A program made the translations under genes and the position numbers. A DNA stretch of 52,232 bases from an uncultured Clostridia bacterium (lineage in GTDB: Bacteria > Bacillota > Clostridia > Oscillospirales > Oscillospiraceae), in assembly GCA_937858235.1 (NCBI GenBank), contig CALLZZ010000287.1:1-52232 (forward strand), read 5' to 3'. Shown here piece after piece: positions 7,478 to 15,118 of this stretch; position 1 is the stretch's first letter, and each line of letters starts with the position of its first letter. Under the pieces are notes generated by a model that made no database searches, was not told where the DNA came from, and saw only the letters and a list, made by a program, of their open reading frames with translations.

Positions 7478-7770
7478 AACATTTTGAAACCGTTGAGAAA
7501 GAAGAGTAACCATTCCAGAACCTTACAGCGAGCGGCAGATGGTGGAATTGCGGCAGGGAACGGATTGGTGAATGGACTTTTGAGGGCGAACGAACGCATT
7601 ACGCTAGTAGCAATCGACGGCACCCACAGTCGTTATCAAGTGGAGCGTATCATAATTGTACGTCTTAAGAGGATGCACTGCATCAATTTGGGTGGCACCG
7701 CAGGATCTTGTTAGCTTTCTAACGTCTTGTCCCATGGAAGATAATTCTATGGAACAGGGCGTTTTTGTTT
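7478..7770 (+). promoter_or_regulatory. T-box riboswitch, tryptophan specifier, controlling trpB
   Basis: The leader has the expected parts in order. A stem I region begins near GTTGAGAAAGAAGAGTA. The specifier context GAATGGACTTTTGAG places TGG (Trp) at 7573-7575. The T-box sequence GGGTGGCACCGCAGG is at 7690-7704. A terminator stem follows (7721-7737 with 7747-7763) and a T-run to 7770. Uncharged tRNA-Trp would pair with the specifier and T-box, favour the antiterminator, and switch on trpB during tryptophan shortage. Confidence 0.92.
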
Positions 7771-7879
7771 TACTTTTGTACTTTTAAGTGGGATTACAGA
7801 ATGAACCGATTAGATTTTCGATGGCAAACCGATCTCTTTTGCCGATCCGTCAACAACCTATCATTAAGGAGATTATTTT

Positions 7880-9118
7880 ATGAAAACTTATAAAGACTTT
7901 GACAACTATCTGAAAGAATTCCCTGACAAAAACGGCTATTTCGGTCAGTACGGTGGTTCCTTCCTGCCCCCCGAACTGGTTCCTGCCTTTGAGGAAATTA
8001 ACGATGCCTATCAGGAAATTTGCCACAGTGCCCAGTTCATCAGTGAACTGCGCCGGATTCGCAGAGAGTTTCAGGGACGTCCCACTCCAGTCTATCACTG
8101 CGCACGTTTGTCCCGGGTCTTTGGTAAGTGTCAAATTTATCTGAAGCGGGAGGATTTGAACCATACTGGTGCACATAAGCTAAACCATTGCATGGGGGAA
8201 GGCTTATTGGCACAATTCATGGGTAAGAAAAAACTCATCGCAGAAACCGGAGCCGGTCAGCATGGCGTAGCGCTGGCAACTGCCGCTGCCTATTTTGGGC
8301 TGGATTGCGACATCTATATGGGCGAAGTGGATATCGCAAAGCAGCATCCCAATGTGATTCGCATGCAGATGCTGGGCGCAAAAGTGATCCCTGTATCCCA
8401 CGGGTTGAAAACACTGAAAGAAGCAGTAGACGCTGCCTTTGATGGCTACATGCGGGAGTACAAAGATGCCATTTACTGCATCGGCTCCGCTCTGGGCCCC
8501 CACCCCTTCCCGCTTATGGTTCGGGACTTCCAGAGCGTAGTGGGCTATGAAGCCAGAGATCAGTTCCAGCAGATGACTGGTTTGCTTCCCGATGTGGTCT
8601 GCGCAGCAGTGGGCGGTGGCTCCAATGCAATTGGTATGTTTGAAGCATTCCTATCGGACCCCGTTGACATCGTCGGCGTAGAACCGCTGGGCAGAGGTGA
8701 AAACGTAGGCGATCACGCGGCTTCAATGAAATTCGGAAGCAAGGGTATTCTTCACGGCTTTGAAAGCATGCTGCTCCAGGACGAACAGGGTGATCCCCTT
8801 CCGGTCTATTCCATCGCAAGCGGATTGGACTATCCAGGTGTCGGTCCGGAACACGCTTACCTGAGGGAGTGTGGCCGAGTCACTTACGATGTAGTTTCGG
8901 ATGAAGAAGCTATGGAAGCGTTCTTCCTTCTGTGTAGAACTGAGGGAATTATTCCTGCCATTGAAAGTTCCCATGCTCTGGCTTATGCCATCCGCTACGC
9001 AAAAGAGCACCAAAACGGTTCCATTCTTGTGAATCTGTCGGGACGTGGTGACAAGGATATTGACTATGTATATGAAAAGTATGGTACTGGTGAACAATTT
9101 ACCGACGCACTAAATTAA
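7880..9118 (+). CDS. trpB: Tryptophan synthase beta chain
   Basis: TrpB condenses indole with serine to give tryptophan using PLP. The 412-residue protein shows GRPTPVYH, the PLP lysine in HTGAHK (Lys100), AETGAGQHGV with the catalytic Glu122, the phosphate loop VGGGSNAIG, the SAGLDYPGVGPEH-like segment ASGLDYPGVGPEHAYL, and the closing LSGRGDKD. AAGGAG precedes the ATG. No trpA or other trp gene is adjacent. The gene stands alone behind a Trp T-box and ends at its own terminator, so indole salvage, or partnership with a distant TrpA, is likely. Some usually fixed positions differ (HKLN for HKIN). Confidence 0.93.
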   Translation: MKTYKDFDNYLKEFPDKNGYFGQYGGSFLPPELVPAFEEINDAYQEICHSAQFISELRRIRREFQGRPTPVYHCARLSRVFGKCQIYLKREDLNHTGAHKLNHCMGEGLLAQFMGKKKLIAETGAGQHGVALATAAAYFGLDCDIYMGEVDIAKQHPNVIRMQMLGAKVIPVSHGLKTLKEAVDAAFDGYMREYKDAIYCIGSALGPHPFPLMVRDFQSVVGYEARDQFQQMTGLLPDVVCAAVGGGSNAIGMFEAFLSDPVDIVGVEPLGRGENVGDHAASMKFGSKGILHGFESMLLQDEQGDPLPVYSIASGLDYPGVGPEHAYLRECGRVTYDVVSDEEAMEAFFLLCRTEGIIPAIESSHALAYAIRYAKEHQNGSILVNLSGRGDKDIDYVYEKYGTGEQFTDALN

Positions 9119-9132
9119 TAAAGGGACCTAAA

Positions 9133-9170
9133 ACAGGCTGGATTTCAAAGAAGTCCAGTCTGTCCTTTTT
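9133..9170 (+). terminator. Terminator of trpB
   Basis: A 10-bp stem with one G-U pair (9133-9142 with 9154-9163) is followed by TTTTT at 9166-9170. Confidence 0.85.
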
Positions 9171-9179
9171 AGAAGCGCT

Positions 9180-9208
9180 TTGCAAATATACAAGATATAG
9201 GTTACAAT
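9180..9208 (+). promoter_or_regulatory. SigA-type promoter of the CoA-transferase gene
   Basis: TTGCAA (9180-9185) and TACAAT (9203-9208) are spaced by 17 bases. Confidence 0.75.
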
Positions 9209-9254
9209 AAAGAAGACAATATGCGTGATTATTCTGCTTTGGAGGTTTGAAAAA

Positions 9255-10433
9255 ATGAAAGCATTGGATGGCCTGAAAATTCTCGACTTTACTACTCTGT
9301 TGCCCGGCCCCTACGCCACTCTGGTCTTAGCCGACTTAGGTGCCGAGGTGTTAAAGGTAAGCTCTCCCAGCAAAAAAGATATTGTATTAGAATACGAACC
9401 CTTTGTCGACGGAACCGATCTTGCCGCAAATGAAGCCTGGCTCGGTAGGAACAAACGCAATTTATTTCTCAACCTAAAGCATCCTGATGCTGTAGAAATT
9501 GTAAAAAAGCTGATTATGGAATATGATATTGTTATCGAACAATTTCGCCCCGGCGTCATGCATAAATTAGGCTTGGGTTACGAAGATCTAAAGGCGTGCA
9601 ATCCAGCCCTTATTTACTGCTCCCTCACCGGATATGGACAAACTGGCCCTATGGCAAAGGCTGCCGGACACGATTGCAATTACCTGGCGCGCAGCGGAAA
9701 TCTAGCCATGGCTGGCTATCAGGATGCGGGCCCTGCCCCCATGAATATTCAGATTGCAGACATCTGCGTCGGATCTATGAATTCCGTTGTCGGTATTCTA
9801 GCTGCGGTCAACTACCGCCATAGAACTGGTAAGGGCCAGTATATTGATGTTGCTATGCTAGATGGTCTGGTTCCCTTTACTGCCATGGATGGTACTCGCT
9901 TCCTTGCAACCGGTGAGGACTGCGGTAGAGAATCCAGACGACTCAATGGTGGTTCTCTTTACGGATACTATGAAACCAGCGATGGTGAATATCTCAGTGT
10001 CGGTTCTTTGGAGCCGAAATTCTGGTCTGCTTTCTGTACTGGGATCGGATGCCCGGATTTAATTGAAGGCACCGTAGAGCCTACCGAATTTGAGCAGGTT
10101 CGCTCCCGCATTCGTACTGTGATAAAATCTAAGACCAGAGATCAGTGGGTTACTATCTTCAAGGATTTGGACTGCTGCGTAGAACCGGTTCTATCTTTGC
10201 AGGAAGCACTGCTGGAAGATGAACATATTCAGGAACGGAAACTAGTTGTTGAAGTGGAAGTCCCCTGCACAGGCGGGAAAAAAGTCAAACAGTTGGGTTC
10301 TCCCATGAAATTGTCCGAATGCCCCATTGTATATGAAAAGGGCGGTTACCCCTTGGGATATCATACGCAGGAAGTGATGGATGAACTGGGGCTTGACTAC
10401 GACAAATTAAAATCCAACGGTGTATTTGACTAA
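9255..10433 (+). CDS. Family III CoA-transferase (CaiB/BaiF type)
   Basis: This enzyme moves CoA between carboxylic acids through an acyl-enzyme intermediate on Asp. The 392-residue protein starts with the family signature LDGLKILDFTTLLPGPYAT and LADLGAEVLKV. It continues with NKRNLFLNLKHP, the catalytic Asp169 in QIADICVGSM, and TGKGQYIDVAMLDG. Length is normal. The ATG at 9255 follows GGAGG by nine bases; an in-frame start 30 bases earlier lacks support. It is a single-gene transcript with its own promoter and terminator, and it converges on a 2-enoate-reductase-like gene. Likely substrates are short-chain or aromatic acids, which cannot be named from sequence. Confidence 0.92.
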   Translation: MKALDGLKILDFTTLLPGPYATLVLADLGAEVLKVSSPSKKDIVLEYEPFVDGTDLAANEAWLGRNKRNLFLNLKHPDAVEIVKKLIMEYDIVIEQFRPGVMHKLGLGYEDLKACNPALIYCSLTGYGQTGPMAKAAGHDCNYLARSGNLAMAGYQDAGPAPMNIQIADICVGSMNSVVGILAAVNYRHRTGKGQYIDVAMLDGLVPFTAMDGTRFLATGEDCGRESRRLNGGSLYGYYETSDGEYLSVGSLEPKFWSAFCTGIGCPDLIEGTVEPTEFEQVRSRIRTVIKSKTRDQWVTIFKDLDCCVEPVLSLQEALLEDEHIQERKLVVEVEVPCTGGKKVKQLGSPMKLSECPIVYEKGGYPLGYHTQEVMDELGLDYDKLKSNGVFD

Positions 10434-10448
10434 GCAATGTCACCACTG

Positions 10449-10485
10449 AAACAGGCAGGCACGATTCCGTGTCTGCCTGTTTTTT
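10449..10485 (+). terminator. Terminator of the CoA-transferase gene
   Basis: A stem of about 15 bp (10449-10463 with 10468-10482, one G-U pair) is followed by a T-run ending at 10485. It lies between two convergent genes. Confidence 0.85.
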
Positions 10486-10489
10486 AAAC

Positions 10490-12505
10490 TCAAATTTGCA
10501 TTGCCAAATCATCCGCCTGACGAATGGCACCGGTAATTTTGCCGACTTTGTTCGCATCTCCGATTTGGTACACCGGAATCCCAATTTCCTTTAGTTCTTG
10601 GAACAGTTTGTCATTGGGAACCGAGCCAACGGCCGCAACGATGGTATCACAGGGCAGTCGTTTTTCGGTTATCGTTCCTGTTTTTCGATCCGTTACTGCC
10701 ACAATCACCTCATTTTCAGCCACATCCACCAGATTTGTATACTGATACTGCTTGACACCTAGACGGCGCAGATCCTTTAGCAGGGGCCAAGCGCAGCCGA
10801 AATCAAAGTCCGCACCGATTTTTGTCCTTGCCACCAGTGCAACATTGCGCCTAGAGCGATTCAACAGGGCAGTAATGACTGCTTCCGATTCCGCCTGCTG
10901 GGTTATCATAAAGTACAGCTTTTCCGGTGATAACGCCCCTTCGTGAGCCAGATAAGCGGCTGTTTCACATCCTACCGTACCGCCGCCTAAAACCACAACA
11001 TTGCGTCCGGCGATGACCTTTTTCCTTAAAATATCTGTTGCGGTATAAACCGGAATATTACCCGGCACTGCCAGGTTCTTGGGGGTGGATCCGGTAGCAA
11101 GAATTACCTCATCAAAACCACCGTTAGCAATCGCTTCTGCTGTAGCATCTTGTTCCAGTTTTACATGAACGCTATACTTTTTCAGCATCGCTTGATAGAA
11201 AGCCGTCAAATTGGCGAATTCACCTTTTGCCGGAGGAGCCGCCACCAAATCAAGCTGTCCACCAATGACGCTGCTCTTTTCCCACAGTGTAACCTCATGT
11301 CCACGTTCCGCTGCACGATAGGCAAACTCACAGCCAGCTGGACCGCCGCCTACTACCAGCAGCTTTTTGCCCACATCTGCCTTCTCGTTCTTCTGTAAGG
11401 ATTCTCGTCCGGCAAATCCGTTCACCAAGCATTCCAACGGTTCGTTGTTGAATACATGTGCCAAACACCCTTGGTTACAGGCCACACAGCGTCGGATTTC
11501 ATCAAATGCTCCTGCGGCAGCCTTGTTGGGCCAATCGGGATCTGCAACTAGTGTCCTACATACTCCCACCATGTCGCATTGTTCCAGAGCCAGAATGGTC
11601 TCTGCTTCAACTGGATCATTGTGGCGGTTCGCAGACAAAACAGGAACGGACACCGCATCCTTTACTGCCTGTGCAAGGTAGGTAAAGCCGCCTCTCGGAA
11701 CATCTCCCGGGAGCTGTGGAATCGCGGTCTCGTGCCATCCTCCGGTCACATCCAGCAAATCCACCCCGAACTGCTCCAGCTTTTTGCAAAAGGCCACGCA
11801 GTCCTCGTTGGTACATCCACCGCTCACAAAATCATTGCCAGCAACACGAACCATGACCGGATAATCCGGGCCCACTGCATCTCGCACTGCCTGTACTAAT
11901 TCCACACCGAAGCGACAACGGTTTTCAAAGCTGCCACCGTACGCATCCTCCCGCTTGTTTGTAACAGGCGACAAAAACTGGCAGATCAGATAACCGGATC
12001 CTGCGGTAATCTCCACTCCGTCAATGCCTGCTCTTTTACAGCGCAGTGCTGCTTCTGCGTAATTCTTTTGAATGCGTTGAATGTCTTCAACTGTCATAGG
12101 CCTGGGCGTTGATCCGGTCATTTTTGCGTATACATCAGACGCGGAGAGCACATCGGTATCTCCTTCTACATTTTCTGCTCTACCATAGCGGCCGGGTGTC
12201 AAAAACTGTAGGCATAATTTGCAATCGTAGGCATGTACTGCATCCACCAATTCCTTCCAGCCCGGGATGAAACGATCTTGATCCATTCGCAGCATATTGG
12301 AATATCCGATGTAGGGATCAGCGGCAGCGCCACCAGCGATAATCATCCCAACACCACCCTTTGCGCGGGCAAGGTAAAATGCCTTTGCCCGCTCACTCAC
12401 ATGGCCATCGTCGGTATACAGCAAGTGCATCGCAGTCATGACAAGGCGGTTTTTTAAGGTCATTTTGTTTAATGTAATAGGCTCAAACAGTTTTTGCAAT
12501 TTCAT
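10490..12505 (-). CDS. 2-enoate reductase-like NADH:flavin oxidoreductase (Old Yellow Enzyme family)
   Basis: This is a 671-residue, three-module flavoprotein of the enoate reductase / 2,4-dienoyl-CoA reductase / BaiCD-BaiH group. The N-terminal FMN barrel starts LFEPITLNKMTLKNRLVM and contains GVEITAGSGYLICQFLSP. A 4Fe-4S cluster motif CVACNQGC with a following Cys joins it to the C-terminal FAD/NAD(P) domains (VVGGGPAGCEFAYRAAERG; VVVLGGGTVGCETAAYL). Such enzymes reduce activated C=C bonds in enoates or enoyl-CoAs with NADH. Start 12505 follows GGGGAGGG. The convergent CoA-transferase suggests a CoA-activated unsaturated acid as substrate; that is inference. Confidence 0.92.
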   Translation of the reverse strand: MKLQKLFEPITLNKMTLKNRLVMTAMHLLYTDDGHVSERAKAFYLARAKGGVGMIIAGGAAADPYIGYSNMLRMDQDRFIPGWKELVDAVHAYDCKLCLQFLTPGRYGRAENVEGDTDVLSASDVYAKMTGSTPRPMTVEDIQRIQKNYAEAALRCKRAGIDGVEITAGSGYLICQFLSPVTNKREDAYGGSFENRCRFGVELVQAVRDAVGPDYPVMVRVAGNDFVSGGCTNEDCVAFCKKLEQFGVDLLDVTGGWHETAIPQLPGDVPRGGFTYLAQAVKDAVSVPVLSANRHNDPVEAETILALEQCDMVGVCRTLVADPDWPNKAAAGAFDEIRRCVACNQGCLAHVFNNEPLECLVNGFAGRESLQKNEKADVGKKLLVVGGGPAGCEFAYRAAERGHEVTLWEKSSVIGGQLDLVAAPPAKGEFANLTAFYQAMLKKYSVHVKLEQDATAEAIANGGFDEVILATGSTPKNLAVPGNIPVYTATDILRKKVIAGRNVVVLGGGTVGCETAAYLAHEGALSPEKLYFMITQQAESEAVITALLNRSRRNVALVARTKIGADFDFGCAWPLLKDLRRLGVKQYQYTNLVDVAENEVIVAVTDRKTGTITEKRLPCDTIVAAVGSVPNDKLFQELKEIGIPVYQIGDANKVGKITGAIRQADDLAMQI

Positions 12506-12529
12506 ATGTAATACCCTCCCCATCAACCT

Positions 12530-12558
12530 AATATAGCCAAACCGGCGTTAAAAAACAA
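12530..12558 (-). promoter_or_regulatory. SigA-type promoter of the enoate reductase-like gene
   Basis: TTGTTT (12558-12553) and TATATT (12535-12530) are spaced by 17 bases. The promoter overlaps the end of the azlC remnant. Confidence 0.65.
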
Positions 12559-12789
12559 CTTGAATCAACAGCATATAGCTAGTAGCATCTATCGTAAGCG
12601 CTTTTCCAATTAAAGCCCCAATCACACTGCCATGGTGGTACTCATAAGAAATGCCGACCAAATACTGTACCCTTTATCGGACAGAACAATGCCAAATGCC
12701 ATTCCCCCAAAAATATAGCCTGTTATAACCGGAATGGTTGACAGGAGCATTGCTTTCAGCATCTGCTTCTTAGAACACTTTTTCTCCAT
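12548..12789 (-). pseudogene. azlC remnant (branched-chain amino acid exporter large subunit)
   Basis: AzlC with AzlD forms a branched-chain amino acid exporter. The minus-strand ATG at 12789 opens 55 codons that read like the AzlC N-terminus (TIPVITGYIFGGMAFGIVL, then WSAFLMSTTMAV), ending at TGA 12622-12624. A different frame continues as SVIGALIGKALTIDATSYM, which resembles an internal AzlC helix from far further along, and stops at 12548. The middle of the gene is therefore deleted and the frame is broken. No azlD follows. It still has a promoter-like sequence at 12834-12862. Confidence 0.7.
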
Positions 12790-12833
12790 CTTACCCTTCA
12801 ACTTTGGATTATTTTTCGTTTCGGATTGTTTTT

Positions 12834-12862
12834 ATTTTGCACTTTAGGACAAGATTTGTCAA
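12834..12862 (-). promoter_or_regulatory. SigA-type promoter of the azlC remnant
   Basis: TTGACA (12862-12857) and CAAAAT (12839-12834) are spaced by 17 bases on the minus strand. Confidence 0.55.
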
Positions 12863-12879
12863 CCAATTACCACAAAGAG

Positions 12880-12893
12880 GCGCAAATTTGCGC
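12880..12893. repeat. 14-bp perfect palindrome GCGCAAATTTGCGC
   Basis: The palindrome lies 17 bases upstream of the -35 box of the azlC-remnant promoter. Its half-site CGCAAAT recurs in the hairpin at 12899-12944. It is a candidate operator left from the decayed gene's regulator. Confidence 0.5.
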
Positions 12894-12898
12894 GACAA

Positions 12899-12944
12899 GC
12901 CCCCATTTGCGGCAGACATTTCTCACTGCATCGCAAATGGGGGC
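12899..12944. repeat. 13-bp stem inverted repeat downstream of the Nudix gene
   Basis: Arms 12899-12911 and 12932-12944 are perfect complements with a 20-nt loop. The repeat lies 32 bases past the Nudix stop. There is no T-run on either side, so it may terminate weakly or protect the 3' end. Confidence 0.6.
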
Positions 12945-12976
12945 GATTCTAAAGTAGAATAATCAGGTTCGGGGTT

Positions 12977-13576
12977 CTATCCAGCTACAAAGCAAAGCCA
13001 GGCATCGGCAATGATTTGCGCATGGTCAAAGGCAATTCCTTCAGATGACTGTACGTAAGCCTCTAGGCGCCCGTTAACTGGATTGTTCCTCCGAGAAGCA
13101 GATAGCTTCAGGGTTGTTTCTCCTTGCCGTAGGGTCAATGACAGCGTATCTGTATCAGTGGGGATTTCCCGCACTGCGAACCAAGCAGCATCCGCTGCAT
13201 CGTCATTGGCGCAGACCGGTGAAAACGCTTGGGACACTGCCAAAAACGCTGCTGATACAACCCAGCCGCGGGGATCACGTCCTGGTTTGCTATAAAGACC
13301 CAATGGTGCCAACGGCAGATTCTCTAACCCAGTTTCCTCTTGCAGTTCACGGTGGGCAGCAGTTTGTGCGTCTTCCCCTGGCATTACAAACCCGCCTGGC
13401 AACGCCCAACAGTTCAGGTAAGGATGGCCACCGCGGCGAATCAATAGAATCGCAGGCTCCTCAAGAGAACGGATTACCGCCAGATCAGCAGTCAGTGACG
13501 GTCTGGGATAATCTTTTTGTCGATATCCCTTCAGGAATTCGGCCTCAGTCAATCCGTTTTTGTCTCGTAATTCCAT
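12977..13576 (-). CDS. Nudix hydrolase
   Basis: This 199-residue protein has a clear Nudix box over roughly residues 77-100: GGFVMPGEDAQTAAHRELQE followed by ETGL. The box supplies the Mg-binding glutamates for cleaving nucleoside-diphosphate-X substrates. An upstream ILLIRRGGHPYLNCWALPG segment matches the beta-strand entry of ADP-ribose and NAD-type Nudix enzymes. The ATG follows GAAGGGAG. It begins 37 bases after the iron alcohol dehydrogenase stop on the same strand, so it is probably the second gene of that transcript. The substrate cannot be assigned. Confidence 0.9.
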   Translation of the reverse strand: MELRDKNGLTEAEFLKGYRQKDYPRPSLTADLAVIRSLEEPAILLIRRGGHPYLNCWALPGGFVMPGEDAQTAAHRELQEETGLENLPLAPLGLYSKPGRDPRGWVVSAAFLAVSQAFSPVCANDDAADAAWFAVREIPTDTDTLSLTLRQGETTLKLSASRRNNPVNGRLEAYVQSSEGIAFDHAQIIADAWLCFVAG

Positions 13577-13613
13577 TCTACCGACTCCCTTCTACGGCAC
13601 TAGGCAGTCATAA

Positions 13614-14825
13614 TTAAAAGTCTACTTCTAGGTCGTAGTAGCAGCACTTAAAGAGGCGTTCCATCTCTTCGGGAGACGGCTGACGAGGGTTGGAGCCAGT
13701 GCAGGCATCGCCAATGGCGTTCACCGCAATCTCTGGTAGCTTTTTCAGGAATTCTGCTTCCGTTACAAAGCCCTGTTCCGCAGGCAAGCCACCAGGTCCA
13801 TAGTTTTTGATGCAATGAGGCATGTTAAGCTCATCGCACTTGTTACGGACGTAGGCAATCAACAGATCAATTTTTTCCGTCACGGTGTTGCCACCTAGCT
13901 TCAGGTCATCTGCGATGATAGCATACCGTTCAGCAACCGTTTTATCTTTGGCGTTGTAACGGATTACCTTGGGCAGATACATGGCGTTGGCTGCACCATG
14001 TATCAGATGTCCATCCGCAAATGCTGCACCGGTTTTGTGCGCCATGGAGTGGTTGATGCCCAGCAGTGCGTTGGAAAAAGCCATGCCAGCCAGGCACTGC
14101 GCGTTGTGCATCTTGTCGCGCATCTCCTTGTCGCCCTTAAAGGAGCCGACCAGGTTTTTGCCAATCATTCGAATTGCGTAGAGTGCCAGTGCATCGGTGT
14201 AGTCACAGTTTGCTGTGGAAACAAAGGCTTCTATCGCATGGGTCAACGCATCCATGCCAGTGTGGGCCACCAACTTCGCCGGCATAGTCTCTGCCAGTTC
14301 CGGATCTACGATGGCTATATCGGGAGTAATCTCAAAATCAGCGATTGGATACTTAATTCCCTTAGAGTAGTCGGTAATAATTGAGAACGAAGTTACTTCG
14401 GTAGCCGTGCCGGAAGTGGACGGAATGGCACAGAAGTGAGCTTTTTTCCGCAGCTGAGGCAGACCGAATACTTTACACATATCAGCAAAAGTAATGTCAG
14501 GATACTCATACTTAATCCACATTGCTTTTGCCGCATCAATTGGGGAGCCGCCACCCATAGCGACAATCCAGTCCGGCTGGAACTTCAGCATTGCTTTGGC
14601 ACCCTTTTCCACGGTTTCCACAGACGGATCTGCTTCAATCCCCTCAATCAGCTGCACTTCCATACCAGCCTCTTCCAGGTAATCGCAAGCGCGATCCAGG
14701 AACCCGGCACGTTTCATTGAGCCACCGCCAACGCACACCATAGCACGTTTCCCTTCGAGGGTTTTCAGCGTTTCCAAAGAGCCTTTTCCATGATACAGAT
14801 CACGGGGGAGAGTAAATCTTGCCAT
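13614..14825 (-). CDS. Iron-containing alcohol dehydrogenase
   Basis: This group III alcohol dehydrogenase interconverts short-chain aldehydes and alcohols with NAD(P)H. The 403-residue protein has the nucleotide-binding GGGSPIDAAKAMW and the specificity loop STSGTATEVTSFS. The metal ligands are visible in HTGMDALTHAIEAF (Asp, His) and in GINHSMAHKTGAAF and DGHLIHGAANA (His). It resembles the AdhE C-terminal domain and butanol dehydrogenases. The ATG at 14825 is preferred because GGAGG lies upstream. It leads a transcript with a Nudix hydrolase and probably serves fermentative redox balancing. Confidence 0.93.
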   Translation of the reverse strand: MARFTLPRDLYHGKGSLETLKTLEGKRAMVCVGGGSMKRAGFLDRACDYLEEAGMEVQLIEGIEADPSVETVEKGAKAMLKFQPDWIVAMGGGSPIDAAKAMWIKYEYPDITFADMCKVFGLPQLRKKAHFCAIPSTSGTATEVTSFSIITDYSKGIKYPIADFEITPDIAIVDPELAETMPAKLVAHTGMDALTHAIEAFVSTANCDYTDALALYAIRMIGKNLVGSFKGDKEMRDKMHNAQCLAGMAFSNALLGINHSMAHKTGAAFADGHLIHGAANAMYLPKVIRYNAKDKTVAERYAIIADDLKLGGNTVTEKIDLLIAYVRNKCDELNMPHCIKNYGPGGLPAEQGFVTEAEFLKKLPEIAVNAIGDACTGSNPRQPSPEEMERLFKCCYYDLEVDF

Positions 14826-14894
14826 TTTTGCGACCTCCATTCAGCTTCCCTACATGTATGGTTACCCGTTGTGGAAGCTTTTTCCTAGTGTCAT

Positions 14895-14925
14895 AGTATA
14901 CCTTTTTTTAAGGGATTTCAATCAA
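14895..14925 (-). promoter_or_regulatory. Possible promoter of the alcohol dehydrogenase gene
   Basis: A good -10 TATACT (14900-14895) has only TTGATT at a wide 19-base spacing (14925-14920). Further upstream, TTGAC-N8-GTCAA (14973-14990) is a possible operator. Otherwise the 290-base gap to 15118 holds only the spoIVA terminator. Confidence 0.4.
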
Positions 14926-15080
14926 GATCACCAAGAAAAAGTTCCAAATTTTATCTGTTTTCGTTGTGCACTTTGACTTACATTCGTCAATTTGTTCAAA
15001 AAATGGCCATCCCTTTTTATGCCACTGCCAAAGAATTATGTCGACTTATACAAAAGGAGGGCTTTTCTAAAGATATCTTG

Positions 15081-15113
15081 AACAAAAAGAAAAGGTGAGG
15101 GATTTCCCTCACC
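15081..15113 (-). terminator. Terminator of spoIVA
   Basis: A 9-bp stem (15094-15102 with 15105-15113) is followed on the minus strand by a TTTTCTTTTT run. It lies six bases past the spoIVA stop. Confidence 0.85.
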
Positions 15114-15118
15114 AATTT

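Noticed and set aside
7484..7714. A 76-codon plus-strand frame before trpB
   Set aside because: It lies entirely in the T-box leader, whose specifier, T-box and terminator explain the sequence.
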